DNA of 64,000 bases, taken from positions 118,099 through 182,098 of the forward strand of contig NZ_FPAA01000008.1 in assembly GCF_900116235.1 (NCBI RefSeq), in the 5' to 3' direction. The DNA comes from Marininema halotolerans (lineage in GTDB: Bacteria; Bacillota; Bacilli; Thermoactinomycetales; DSM-45169). A program made the position numbers and the translations under genes. The notes below the pieces were generated by a model that worked only from the letters and a program-made list of their open reading frames with translations, was not told the DNA's origin and searched no databases. How positions within the stretch are numbered: position 1 is the stretch's first letter; every line of letters begins with the position of its first letter. Positions 55,104-63,310 of the stretch are shown one piece after another.

Positions 55104-56801
55104 TCACTTCACCCAGAGGGTACGCAGGCGATTAATCGCCCCAGCTACCTCCAATTTCCGCGGCAGAGCAAAGTCTCCAGGGTGCCCTTGAAAAGGAGAG
55201 AGGATATCGAGCCCCTTTTCATCGATCTCCTTATACAGTTCATCCAGTAACATCACTAAATTTTTTTCACCGTCGACCCGTTTGCTCATCATGCGCAGTA
55301 ATTCTGCTAGGGACCTTGTCTGGGAAGGATCTACAAGCTGTTCCAAGCCGGATAAATCCAACGACGAATTGCCAAAGAAAATGGTTTTTAAACCCTTCGC
55401 ATCCACTTTCTCTTTTCGCCCTTTGCTTGGATCGAATCCCTTCGCAAGGGGGATTCGTTTGGATCCTTCCCCAAAGGAGTCTCCTCCTTCTACGACTCGC
55501 TCCATTACATTCTCCTGAGCGATCCTTTTTGCCTTGTCGGTCACATCCACCACTTGGTACTCATCCATCATCATCACGGAATCGGCTACATCAAAGTAAT
55601 CCCCCGACCCGCCAAGGACAAGAATTGAGGAAATCCCCTTCTCCTCATATAGTTGACGCACCTTATCAATAAAGGGAGTGATCGGCTCCTTCCCCTTGGC
55701 CACCAGCTGTTGCATGCGACGATCCCGAATCATAAAATTGGTCGCACTCGTATCTTCATCGATCAAAAGAGCATTCGCCCCTGCCTCGATCCCTTCAATA
55801 ATATTGGTCGCTTGCGATGTACTTCCACTTGCATCCTCTGTGGAAAAACGCAATGTGTCTTTGCCAAAGGGAAGATTATTGATAAAGGGCGAAATATTTA
55901 CCTTCTCAACCCTTCGTCCATCTTCAGAACGAACTTTTAAGGCGGTATCGATCGTCAAAACGTATTCTCGTCCATCCTCCGCGATATGATCATATACGCC
56001 ACGTTCAAGGGCTTGTAACAAGGTACTTTTCCCATGAAAACCACCCCCGACAATTAAAGTGATCCCCCGGGATACCACCATACCACGTAAGGGCTTCCCA
56101 TGGGGAACTTCGATTGTAGTCGCCATTGATTCAGGAGCGTAAAAGGGAACGACCGATGCGGTTTTCAAAGGACGGTCACTGATACCACTCTCACGAGGTA
56201 ATATCGCACCATCTGCGACAAAGGAAATCCACCCTTCCTTCGCCAACTTCTTACGAATCGCTTGTTGATTATCAACAAGGCACATTCTCTTCTCAATCGC
56301 TTGGGTATCTAATTGTTGAATCGGAATGCCTTCTTCCACTAACTGTGGAAGGTGACGGCACAACATTTCAATGGCTTTCTGGCCTAATACTTGTCTTCCT
56401 CTCGCAGGCAATCCCACGGTGATTCGTACTTCCACAAAACGGCGATTCACAACCACCGCTGTACGAGAAAGAATTTCTTGCCCAGGAATATCAACCGCGA
56501 TTAACCCACTTTTCCCCGTCCCACTTCCCCCTGAAAAACGGCGGGTCTTTTGTGCCCAGACACGGCAAATCCAATCCTCTAACGCCACTCGTCGATGCGG
56601 CTCCTTGAACCATTCCTCTGGATACCTTGCAATGGACTGTGGAATCTGCACACGGATGCGTGAGGGGGAAGCAAATGGATCCCCTTGTACATAATCCACA
56701 AACAAGCGAAATCGCTGAAAATCATACCTTCCTTGAATATCCTTATAGGCCTTATAACCGCGTCCATCAATGCGACTTAAAATGGTTTTTAGTTGATCCA
56801 T
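55104..56801 (-). CDS. ABC-class ATPase domain protein (PF09818)
   Basis: The 565-residue soluble protein fits the predicted ABC-class ATPase family: a P-loop LIVGGGFHGKSTLLQALERGVYDH near residue 250, VEKVNISPFINNLPFG, LLIDEDTSATNFMIRD as the Walker B region, and SSILVLGGSGDYFDVADSVMMM. There are no membrane segments. Its cellular function is unknown; members are widespread and usually solitary. GGAAAGGAG precedes the ATG. Confidence 0.9.
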   Translation of the reverse strand: MDQLKTILSRIDGRGYKAYKDIQGRYDFQRFRLFVDYVQGDPFASPSRIRVQIPQSIARYPEEWFKEPHRRVALEDWICRVWAQKTRRFSGGSGTGKSGLIAVDIPGQEILSRTAVVVNRRFVEVRITVGLPARGRQVLGQKAIEMLCRHLPQLVEEGIPIQQLDTQAIEKRMCLVDNQQAIRKKLAKEGWISFVADGAILPRESGISDRPLKTASVVPFYAPESMATTIEVPHGKPLRGMVVSRGITLIVGGGFHGKSTLLQALERGVYDHIAEDGREYVLTIDTALKVRSEDGRRVEKVNISPFINNLPFGKDTLRFSTEDASGSTSQATNIIEGIEAGANALLIDEDTSATNFMIRDRRMQQLVAKGKEPITPFIDKVRQLYEEKGISSILVLGGSGDYFDVADSVMMMDEYQVVDVTDKAKRIAQENVMERVVEGGDSFGEGSKRIPLAKGFDPSKGRKEKVDAKGLKTIFFGNSSLDLSGLEQLVDPSQTRSLAELLRMMSKRVDGEKNLVMLLDELYKEIDEKGLDILSPFQGHPGDFALPRKLEVAGAINRLRTLWVK

Positions 56802-56872
56802 AACCCCTGCTCCTTTCCTCGATCCTATCCATAACCGTCTTCACTAACCATTGCACACCATCTTTACCCGCT

Positions 56873-57457
56873 CTACATCCTATGTACATCAATTGTATCT
56901 TTTTTTTTGATAAGATTCTGATAGGCATCACGAATTTGCTGAAAATCCTCCCACGCTTCCCGCTTCCCCGCAGGATTTCGCAATAAATAGGCGGGGTGAA
57001 ATGTCGGCAACATGCGGACGCCTTTTCGTTCAACCCATTGCCCACGCACTCGAGTAATTCGTGCTTTCGGATCGATAATCGCCCGCGTCGGCGCAGAGCC
57101 GAGGGTTACAATCAATTGGGGCCTTATCGCAACAAATTGTTCTCGAAGGATCACCTTGCACGTTTCCATTTCATCTTCATTGGGCGTCCGATTCCCTGGC
57201 GGGCGACATTTCACGATATTCGTAATGTAAATCGCTTCACGTGGAATCTCCGCTGCTTCTAGCATCTTATCCAACAATTGTCCCGCCCTACCAACAAAAG
57301 GACGCCCTTGACGATCTTCATCCGCTCCCGGTCCTTCACCGACAAACATCAAGGGGGAGTGAGGATTTCCCTCACCCATGACCATTCGACTTCGCCCTTG
57401 ATGAAGGAAACATCGTGTACAATTCATGTACCGCTGATGAACTAACTCCAGTTCCAA
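56873..57457 (-). CDS. Family 4 uracil-DNA glycosylase (4Fe-4S)
   Basis: The protein of about 194 residues has CTRCFLHQGR and the later Cys pair needed for a 4Fe-4S cluster, motif 1 FVGEGPGADEDRQGRPFVG, and TFHPAYLLRNP as the active-site His motif. It excises uracil from DNA and is commonly thermostable. I chose the TTG at 57457 near GAGAGGGGGGG; the true start is uncertain. Confidence 0.92.
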   Translation of the reverse strand: MELELVHQRYMNCTRCFLHQGRSRMVMGEGNPHSPLMFVGEGPGADEDRQGRPFVGRAGQLLDKMLEAAEIPREAIYITNIVKCRPPGNRTPNEDEMETCKVILREQFVAIRPQLIVTLGSAPTRAIIDPKARITRVRGQWVERKGVRMLPTFHPAYLLRNPAGKREAWEDFQQIRDAYQNLIKKKDTIDVHRM

Positions 57458-57557
57458 AACAACCCCCCCTCTCCCCTTCCAACCCAACGGTATCTCACCA
57501 TTATCTCATAGCAAAACACACCCTTCCATGCTCAAATACTCACAAAATTTCATTGAC

Positions 57558-57598
57558 TTCATTTAATGATTTATGTTATTTTATAATGATAACCATTA
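57558..57598 (+). promoter_or_regulatory. Promoter candidate with Fur-like dyad before the Cof-type gene
   Basis: TTCATT, 18-base spacer, TATAAT, and an overlapping ATAATGATAACCATTAAT that partly matches a Fur-type operator. A metal link to a sugar-phosphatase gene is not expected, so this is tentative. Confidence 0.3.
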
Positions 57599-57676
57599 AT
57601 AGAGTTGCTTGTGGAAAAATATGCATCCACTATACAGATCAATCAACTAATGGGAATGACAAAGGAGAGGATCACC

Positions 57677-58525
57677 ATGAATCAACTACCATTTCCACTG
57701 TTCGTTTCCGATATTGATGGCACACTTATCTCCTCCACCAAGTCGATTCCTCATGCGAACCACAAAAGCATTGCCGAATTTCGCCGGCAAGGTGGCCTCT
57801 TTACCTTAGCAACAGGACGAAGTTTCCCAGAAGCCAAACGGTTCATCCATGCCTTCGATATTCAATTACCGGTCATTCTCTGTAATGGCGGGGTTCTCTA
57901 TCATCCACAAAGGGATCAACTCACCCCTGTGGCAACTATCCAGCAAGAAATTGTTCTCAAGACGATCGCACAGTTACAGCAAATGCTTCCTGCGATTGAT
58001 ATCTTTGTTTATACGTTAGACCGTATCTACTCTACTAAACTCCATCTTGCAACCCAAACTGCACTGGAGACGGATTTTGAAATGGAAGACCTTCCCCTTC
58101 ATTTCCTCCCATCCTTTACTGAACTACCCTCCGTCCCTTGGGTTAAGATTTGTGTCGTAACAGAAAATCGATGGATGAAGCGTCTGCATCAGTGGGCATC
58201 CGCTACGCCAGATGTCCTTGAGATGGTTCAGTCCTCAGACAATTTCTTCGAGATCTTACCCGCTGGCGTCTCCAAAGGTGCCGCCATTGAAAAATTAACC
58301 AAAAGGTTAGGCCTACCCTCACGTTCCGCTGCGGTCATCGGCGACCATATGAACGATTTATCGATGGTCAAGATAGCCGGTACATCCGCCGCGGTCGCAA
58401 ACGCCCACCCTAGCCTCTTACAAGCCGCTACCCATATTACCCGTAGCAATGATGAAGCCGGAGTTTCTCATTTCATTGACAATCACCTCCTTACCCCAAC
58501 GGTAAAGGCCGTCGGAGGACAATAA
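57677..58525 (+). CDS. Cof-type HAD-IIB phosphatase
   Basis: The 282-residue protein has motif I FVSDIDGTLISSTK, motif II FTLATGRSF, the HAD-IIB cap, motif III around GVSKGAAIEKL and motif IV VIGDHMNDLSMVKIAGTSAAVANAHP. It is a cytoplasmic sugar-phosphate or flavin-phosphate type phosphatase, substrate unassigned. The ATG at 57677 follows AAAGGAGAGGATCACC; the longer upstream frame lacks a site. Confidence 0.92.
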   Translation: MNQLPFPLFVSDIDGTLISSTKSIPHANHKSIAEFRRQGGLFTLATGRSFPEAKRFIHAFDIQLPVILCNGGVLYHPQRDQLTPVATIQQEIVLKTIAQLQQMLPAIDIFVYTLDRIYSTKLHLATQTALETDFEMEDLPLHFLPSFTELPSVPWVKICVVTENRWMKRLHQWASATPDVLEMVQSSDNFFEILPAGVSKGAAIEKLTKRLGLPSRSAAVIGDHMNDLSMVKIAGTSAAVANAHPSLLQAATHITRSNDEAGVSHFIDNHLLTPTVKAVGGQ

Positions 58526-58532
58526 ATATGAC

Positions 58533-58573
58533 AAAAGGGATGAAGAAGGCCTACTTCTTCATCCCTTTTTTTG
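58533..58573 (+). terminator. Terminator after the Cof-type gene
   Basis: AAAAGGGATGAAGAAG pairs with CTTCTTCATCCCTTTT, followed by more T. Confidence 0.9.
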
Positions 58574-58715
58574 CGTCGATTCGTAAACTGTGTACTTTAT
58601 ATTTACCCATTAACCATGTTCCTTAAGGTCCATTAGATTGTTCTTTGATCAATTCAATGCCATGAAATCATATGAACCAAGGCTTTTTCCAGAAAAGCCC
58701 ATCGAAAAAATTTTC

Positions 58716-58950
58716 TTACAGGATCAGCGATTGTTTGCGAGCCCTCGTACTCTTTTTAATAACGTTAATGAGATCGTATCCCTTGTACTCATAAATCTCA
58801 TCAAAGATGCCCAAATGGAAGAACTGAGCGTTCATACTTTAAATTCCGAACCATATTTCTATAACCCAGAGTTTTGTGCCTTTTCAATTCCGTTATTAAT
58901 TCTTGGTTATCCTGCAGGTATCCATCTATCTCTTCTAATGAAGTATTCAT
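58716..58950 (-). pseudogene. Small hypothetical gene with probable one-base frameshift
   Basis: An ATG at 58950 (AAGGAG eight bases upstream) opens a 49-codon frame (MNTSLEEIDGYLQDNQELIT...) ending in PFGHL-stop at 58801. In the adjacent frame the sequence continues as DEIYEYKGYDLINVIKKSTR and on for eight residues to a stop at 58716. Removing one T from CTTTG would join them into one protein of about 77 residues. It is 18 bases after the small membrane gene. No family recognised. Confidence 0.45.
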
Positions 58951-58968
58951 CTACTCTTCTCCTTCTTC

Positions 58969-59139
58969 TTATCGATTCCTATAGAGCCAGAAAGACAGCA
59001 AACTAATCTGAGTAAACAAAAGCATCGTGGCAGTATCCAGTGTCACACCACTGGTTGAACTCTCATAGTTGAACATCACTAAGCAAACTAAAAAGCCTAC
59101 TAACATCAACAAATGCGTAACCTTTATAGCCTTTTCCAT
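58969..59139 (-). CDS. Small two-helix membrane protein, 56 residues
   Basis: The ATG at 59139 is eight bases after GGAGG. The product has two hydrophobic segments (VTHLLMLVGFLVCLVMFNY and TATMLLFTQISLLSFWLY) and ends in RNR. No family recognised. It lies between the lectin-gene terminator plus direct repeat and the frameshifted small gene. Confidence 0.6.
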   Translation of the reverse strand: MEKAIKVTHLLMLVGFLVCLVMFNYESSTSGVTLDTATMLLFTQISLLSFWLYRNR

Positions 59140-59179
59140 CCTCGCCACCTCCATATTAATTGCGACCCCACCGATCTGG

Positions 59180-59205
59180 ATACTTCCGCTCCAGTCGCCA
59201 TGCCG
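59180..59205 (-). repeat. 26-bp direct repeat, copy left of the lectin gene
   Basis: Identical to 62724-62749, same orientation. On the minus strand both copies follow a terminator and read (T)RA-x-AWRLERKY, like the tail of a degraded protein; this copy goes on as PDRWGRN and stops. Confidence 0.85.
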
Positions 59206-59226
59206 CTGCTCGCGTTTCTTGCATAG

Positions 59227-59248
59227 AAAAAAGCCGCCCGTAGGCGGC
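59227..59248 (-). terminator. Terminator after the lectin gene
   Basis: GCCGCC/GGCGGC on the minus strand with a TTTTTT tail. Confidence 0.85.
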
Positions 59249-59360
59249 ACATTGATGATTAAATAACGGGCAACGGGAAGAGAAGCCGTCACCATGGGGG
59301 AGGGGTTAAGATTTCCCCTCACTATATAGAAGAATATCGTGTACGGCGAACTTTTGTTGG

Positions 59361-62300
59361 TTATCTTAATCCCTGACCGGGGTCTGTAAAATCTTCACTC
59401 CCCTTAGGTTGCCATGTAGCACCCACTCCAGTTACTCGATAAGCTGTTATAACAGCTTTTTTGAGATAATCTAATATTAATGCTACACCCTCTGTAGGAT
59501 TATAAAATACATAAGCGTCTTGAGGGTTGTTTTGGTCTTTTGGTTTAAAATACAGGTTGTGCTTAACTAGTGTTCTAGCAATATTCATACAATCAATAAG
59601 GCCTGCAAAATTATTATGATTAGGGTTATTAATGTGTTTCGGGTTACTATTTGTATCAGCCACATGATCTTTAATTACTCGATAAGCTGAAGAGGTAGCG
59701 TGTATAGTCTTTAAACAAGAATTAACTTGCCTTAAATCGAGTTTATTATCATCAGCAAGTGGAGCTCCGGCACGCGACTCAGCTACATACCCCTCTTCTT
59801 CTGCCGGAATAGGTATTGTCCAGTCGGAACATCCCTTCTGAGCGTCAGGTACTTCTCTCATGTCAAAAAGCTCATGATTCATATTATAAATAAAGGGTAT
59901 CACACCGAGTTTTCCAGGTCCCTCATTCATGACTGTAAGATTGTCTACATAATTATTTATCTCATACCATTGACTCCAACCCGAATCTTTCTCACTGATC
60001 TGATAGAGGTGAAAATCCTCACCGCGAGCAAACACTTCCAGCTTCCCACCAACATCGTATCCCACATCAAATCTATCGACCTTTTGATCCCTTAATATTT
60101 CCGATTTCCATCCGGATTGATTATGAACCTTACGAAAATGAAAAAGACTTTGTTCGCCATTTCGAGCTACAATATCAACATTTCCTTCGTTGGCGATTAC
60201 TGCGGCACGATCCACCCATCCTTTAAAGAAGTGATCCGCTAACACATTATCTCCCTTTTGCTCATAATACCAAAGCGATTGATCTTCACCGATAATGATC
60301 AAACCCGAACCCTTCCCAGCATCATATATCTCTTGCGGTTCACCTATCTCTGCACCTAAATCTAACCTTTTCCAATAAGATGCAAGATTAAAAAGTGATT
60401 GAGTGAAAAGATGCCCATACACATCACGCACTGTTATCGCTTGTCCGTCTACATGAAGAACAAGTCGATCAATTCTTTTTCCAGGCAACATCTTTTGCCA
60501 TTCATTATCAGGCGTTCCATCTTTATCAATATGCAAGAGCCATAATTGATTATCTGTAGTGCCTAGTGCAAATACAAGTACTTTACCCCCGATCTCAATC
60601 GCAACAATTCGAACGGCTTTTTGATTGAGTTTTTTCTCACTCCAACCTTTGGCATCTCCTCGATTGAGCCAAACTTGATTATCGTCTCGTATTTCAATAA
60701 TTGTGATCACGTTTTCATCTTTATGTTTGATAGAAACCATTTTTTGGTTGTTTTGTGTTTCCATTGCATTAAATGGCGTTTTAGGATAGATATATCCTTG
60801 TAAAAAATCCTTCTCTTCTTCAGGTTTTAGGTAATCGCCTATTTTCCAGTAATCGTCATTGTTTTTTTTATTTTTAATCTTATATAAAGGAACCGTTCCT
60901 TCTTGTTTATCGTTAAAGTAATACCCATGTTTTTTATTTTTATCACCGTCATAGTAAAAATAACTACTACCTACTGCCGGCTGTTCTTTCAAAAGATTAC
61001 CAAACTGAAAATCTAACGTATACCCCTTATCAACATGATTATCTGAAGCAACATTTTGCTTCCCTGAGGGGGTCGTTGCATGCCAAAATCCCACTTTTTC
61101 GCCGCTTGAATCCGCCTCGATTCTCCACAATTCATTATCTGAACTAGTACGTGGATATTGAATAATATTGCCGCCGTTTTCCCTATTCCAACCGGCCACA
61201 TTCAGGATTTTCCCACTGTATTGATTGTAAATTCTATATGAATCTCCATCTGATCGCTCAATCTTCCATAGCTGATTATCTCCCCCATAGTAATCATACT
61301 GAAGAATGTTTGCTCCATCTTCCTTACTCCACCCAGCTACACTTATAGCTTTTCCGCTATTTTTATTAATGATTTTATAATAATCCCCTTCGACGGGGAT
61401 CAAATTCCATCGTTGATTGCTCCGCCCGTAGTATGTGTATTGACTGATGTTTGTACTATTTTCCTTACTCCATCCTTCTACATCTAAGGCTTTATTGGAA
61501 TGGACCGAAAGTATTGCATACGTCTGACTTGGGTCAAATTCCGATTTTATTTTCCATAACTGGCTAGATGAACCCTTGTAATCATACTGATTGATGTTTG
61601 CTCCATCTTCTTCACTCCAATCTTCCACATTTATAACTTTGTCACTATTTTTAGAGACAATTTTGTATTTGTTATTATTTACCATTTCGATCTTCCACAA
61701 TTGGTTTTGATTATTAACCTCATGGTAATCATGCTGAATAATATTCCCAACGTTTTCTTTGCTCCAATTCGCAACATCTAACACTTTGCCACTATTTTTA
61801 GAGACAATTTTATAATAGCCACTTTCAACGGGGATTAAATACCATAATTGATTTTTTTTCCCTTTATAATCCCATTGCTGAATGTTACCGCCGTTCTCCT
61901 TGCCAATACTGGCGACCTCTAATGCCTTGTTTGAATTGAGGTTAAATAGTGCGTAGGATCGGTTGGGATCAAATCTCGTTTCAATCTTCCATCGTTGAGC
62001 GCTTGTCCCATTATCATCCCATGCTTGCACGTTTCCTCCGTTATCTTTATTCCCATTTGCTACATCAAGAACCTTTCCATTTTGCCTTGAAATGATCTTA
62101 TAAGAATCTCCTGCTTTTTCAATCTTCCATTGTTGGTTGACTCCCCCCACATATTCATATTGATGAACATTTGCACCAATGTCTGGGGTCGATTGATCTA
62201 CGACCTTTCCACTATCCCTCGAAATTATTTTGTAGTAACCATTATTAAGAGGCTCTAACGTCCATAGTTGATTGTTGGTATCTTTATAATCCGCTTGCTG

Positions 62301-62519
62301 GATGTTTCCGGCATTTTCCTTACTACTCCCTTTTACTTCAAGGGCTTTTCCGGAATGGACAGAAACAATCGTATATTCTTGATTCGGATCAAACTGATTG
62401 GAATCAGACTGATCCGGATCAAAAGCCTCCACTGGATCAGCCCCGAGTAAAGGAATTATTGACATCCAGATAATGAGCGCCATCAACACGCCCTTTTTTA
62501 AAATCGATTTACTTCTCAA
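59361..62519 (-). CDS. Large secreted lectin-like protein: three ricin trefoils, propeller, unknown C-terminus
   Basis: The 1052-residue protein starts at a TTG eight bases after GGGGG. Residues 1-32 are a signal peptide. Three ricin-type beta-trefoils follow (about 45-180, 183-328, 329-468), each with Q-x-W repeats such as NNQLW, NQQWKIE and AQRWKIE and GN-x-x-Q-x-D-Y loops. A linker spans about 475-590; it is followed by a propeller-like region of repeated D-x-Q-x-W/L-W blades (595-900) and a novel domain (930-1052) with LIDCMNIARTLVKHNLY. It should be exported and bind glycans. It sits beside a toxin/immunity pair, so the C-terminus may be an effector, but no catalytic motif is recognised. 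Confidence 0.85.
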   Translation of the reverse strand: MRSKSILKKGVLMALIIWMSIIPLLGADPVEAFDPDQSDSNQFDPNQEYTIVSVHSGKALEVKGSSKENAGNIQQADYKDTNNQLWTLEPLNNGYYKIISRDSGKVVDQSTPDIGANVHQYEYVGGVNQQWKIEKAGDSYKIISRQNGKVLDVANGNKDNGGNVQAWDDNGTSAQRWKIETRFDPNRSYALFNLNSNKALEVASIGKENGGNIQQWDYKGKKNQLWYLIPVESGYYKIVSKNSGKVLDVANWSKENVGNIIQHDYHEVNNQNQLWKIEMVNNNKYKIVSKNSDKVINVEDWSEEDGANINQYDYKGSSSQLWKIKSEFDPSQTYAILSVHSNKALDVEGWSKENSTNISQYTYYGRSNQRWNLIPVEGDYYKIINKNSGKAISVAGWSKEDGANILQYDYYGGDNQLWKIERSDGDSYRIYNQYSGKILNVAGWNRENGGNIIQYPRTSSDNELWRIEADSSGEKVGFWHATTPSGKQNVASDNHVDKGYTLDFQFGNLLKEQPAVGSSYFYYDGDKNKKHGYYFNDKQEGTVPLYKIKNKKNNDDYWKIGDYLKPEEEKDFLQGYIYPKTPFNAMETQNNQKMVSIKHKDENVITIIEIRDDNQVWLNRGDAKGWSEKKLNQKAVRIVAIEIGGKVLVFALGTTDNQLWLLHIDKDGTPDNEWQKMLPGKRIDRLVLHVDGQAITVRDVYGHLFTQSLFNLASYWKRLDLGAEIGEPQEIYDAGKGSGLIIIGEDQSLWYYEQKGDNVLADHFFKGWVDRAAVIANEGNVDIVARNGEQSLFHFRKVHNQSGWKSEILRDQKVDRFDVGYDVGGKLEVFARGEDFHLYQISEKDSGWSQWYEINNYVDNLTVMNEGPGKLGVIPFIYNMNHELFDMREVPDAQKGCSDWTIPIPAEEEGYVAESRAGAPLADDNKLDLRQVNSCLKTIHATSSAYRVIKDHVADTNSNPKHINNPNHNNFAGLIDCMNIARTLVKHNLYFKPKDQNNPQDAYVFYNPTEGVALILDYLKKAVITAYRVTGVGATWQPKGSEDFTDPGQGLR

Positions 62520-62723
62520 TTAAACGACCCCCTATTTATCGAGTGTAATAATAATTCGATAAAAAATATTTCTTACCTTTTATTTTTTGAATTTTTTAAT
62601 ATTTATCATAAGGGAACGAGAAGAAAACAACCCGCTTGTGTTGCTGTTTCATATTACACACAATCGAAACACACAGGAGATATCACACCTGCTACTTTGA
62701 CTAGTACTTTAAGACCCCATCGA

Positions 62724-62749
62724 ATACTTCCGCTCCAGTCGCCATGCCG
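62724..62749 (-). repeat. 26-bp direct repeat, copy right of the lectin gene
   Basis: Identical to 59180-59205. The flanking bases also match partly (TGCTCGC and GCATAGAAAAA). It follows the terminator of the immunity gene. Confidence 0.85.
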
Positions 62750-62770
62750 TTGCTCGCTTTTTCAGCATAG

Positions 62771-62793
62771 AAAAAGCACCCCTAGAGGGATGC
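62771..62793 (-). terminator. Terminator after the immunity gene
   Basis: GCATCCCT/AGGGGTGC on the minus strand, followed by TTTTTCT. Confidence 0.8.
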
Positions 62794-62883
62794 TCTATAC
62801 CTTATTAATTACTCTGTTCCGCTTCCCATCTTTTATTACGGTATTAACTCAATCCCTATCTTACATAAAATAAATAACTAAAA

Positions 62884-63300
62884 TCAATACAGCTTACTTA
62901 ATAATTGAGTGAATGTTCTACACAGATACTCGGACTCTTCTCCTTCGTGATCCATGAAAACAATTGTTGGGCGTTTTTTGTCCTTACGGTAATCGAAGCA
63001 ATAAAGGTTGTCCGCTATATCGGTTGCAAAGGGCACAACACCCTCTATTTCTAAATCATCTTTTAAGATTTCGTACATTCCTTCAACACTAAAGGGTTTA
63101 CCAGGAGATATTTCGAGGAGAGTTGCAAACGTCCAACTTTTGTCCTCAATATCAAAATGATCTTGAATAGGTATCGCGCCATTATTTTCTTTTATTACAT
63201 CTATGTAATCTAGGGGTAACTCATATCCTATTCTACATTCCATATCTTCAATCGTCTCGTCTTTAACTATCCCTTTTGCTCTCTCCCATTGTATCTTCAA
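62884..63300 (-). CDS. SMI1/KNR4 family immunity protein
   Basis: From a TTG at 63300, in a GGAGGTAGGTGTAGG context, the product has about 138 residues. SMI1/KNR4 features are visible: IGYELPLDYIDVIKENNGA near the start, a WTFATLLEISPGKP segment, VVPFATDIADNLYCFDYR and PTIVFMDHEGE. These proteins neutralise diverse nuclease and deaminase toxins in polymorphic toxin systems. It starts 10 bases after the WHH toxin gene, the classic toxin-immunity order. Confidence 0.9.
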   Translation of the reverse strand: MKIQWERAKGIVKDETIEDMECRIGYELPLDYIDVIKENNGAIPIQDHFDIEDKSWTFATLLEISPGKPFSVEGMYEILKDDLEIEGVVPFATDIADNLYCFDYRKDKKRPTIVFMDHEGEESEYLCRTFTQLLSKLY

Positions 63301-63310
63301 TATCCTACAC

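Noticed and set aside
58638..59006. 122-residue plus-strand ORF
   Set aside because: It is antisense to the better supported small minus-strand genes, which have good ribosome sites.
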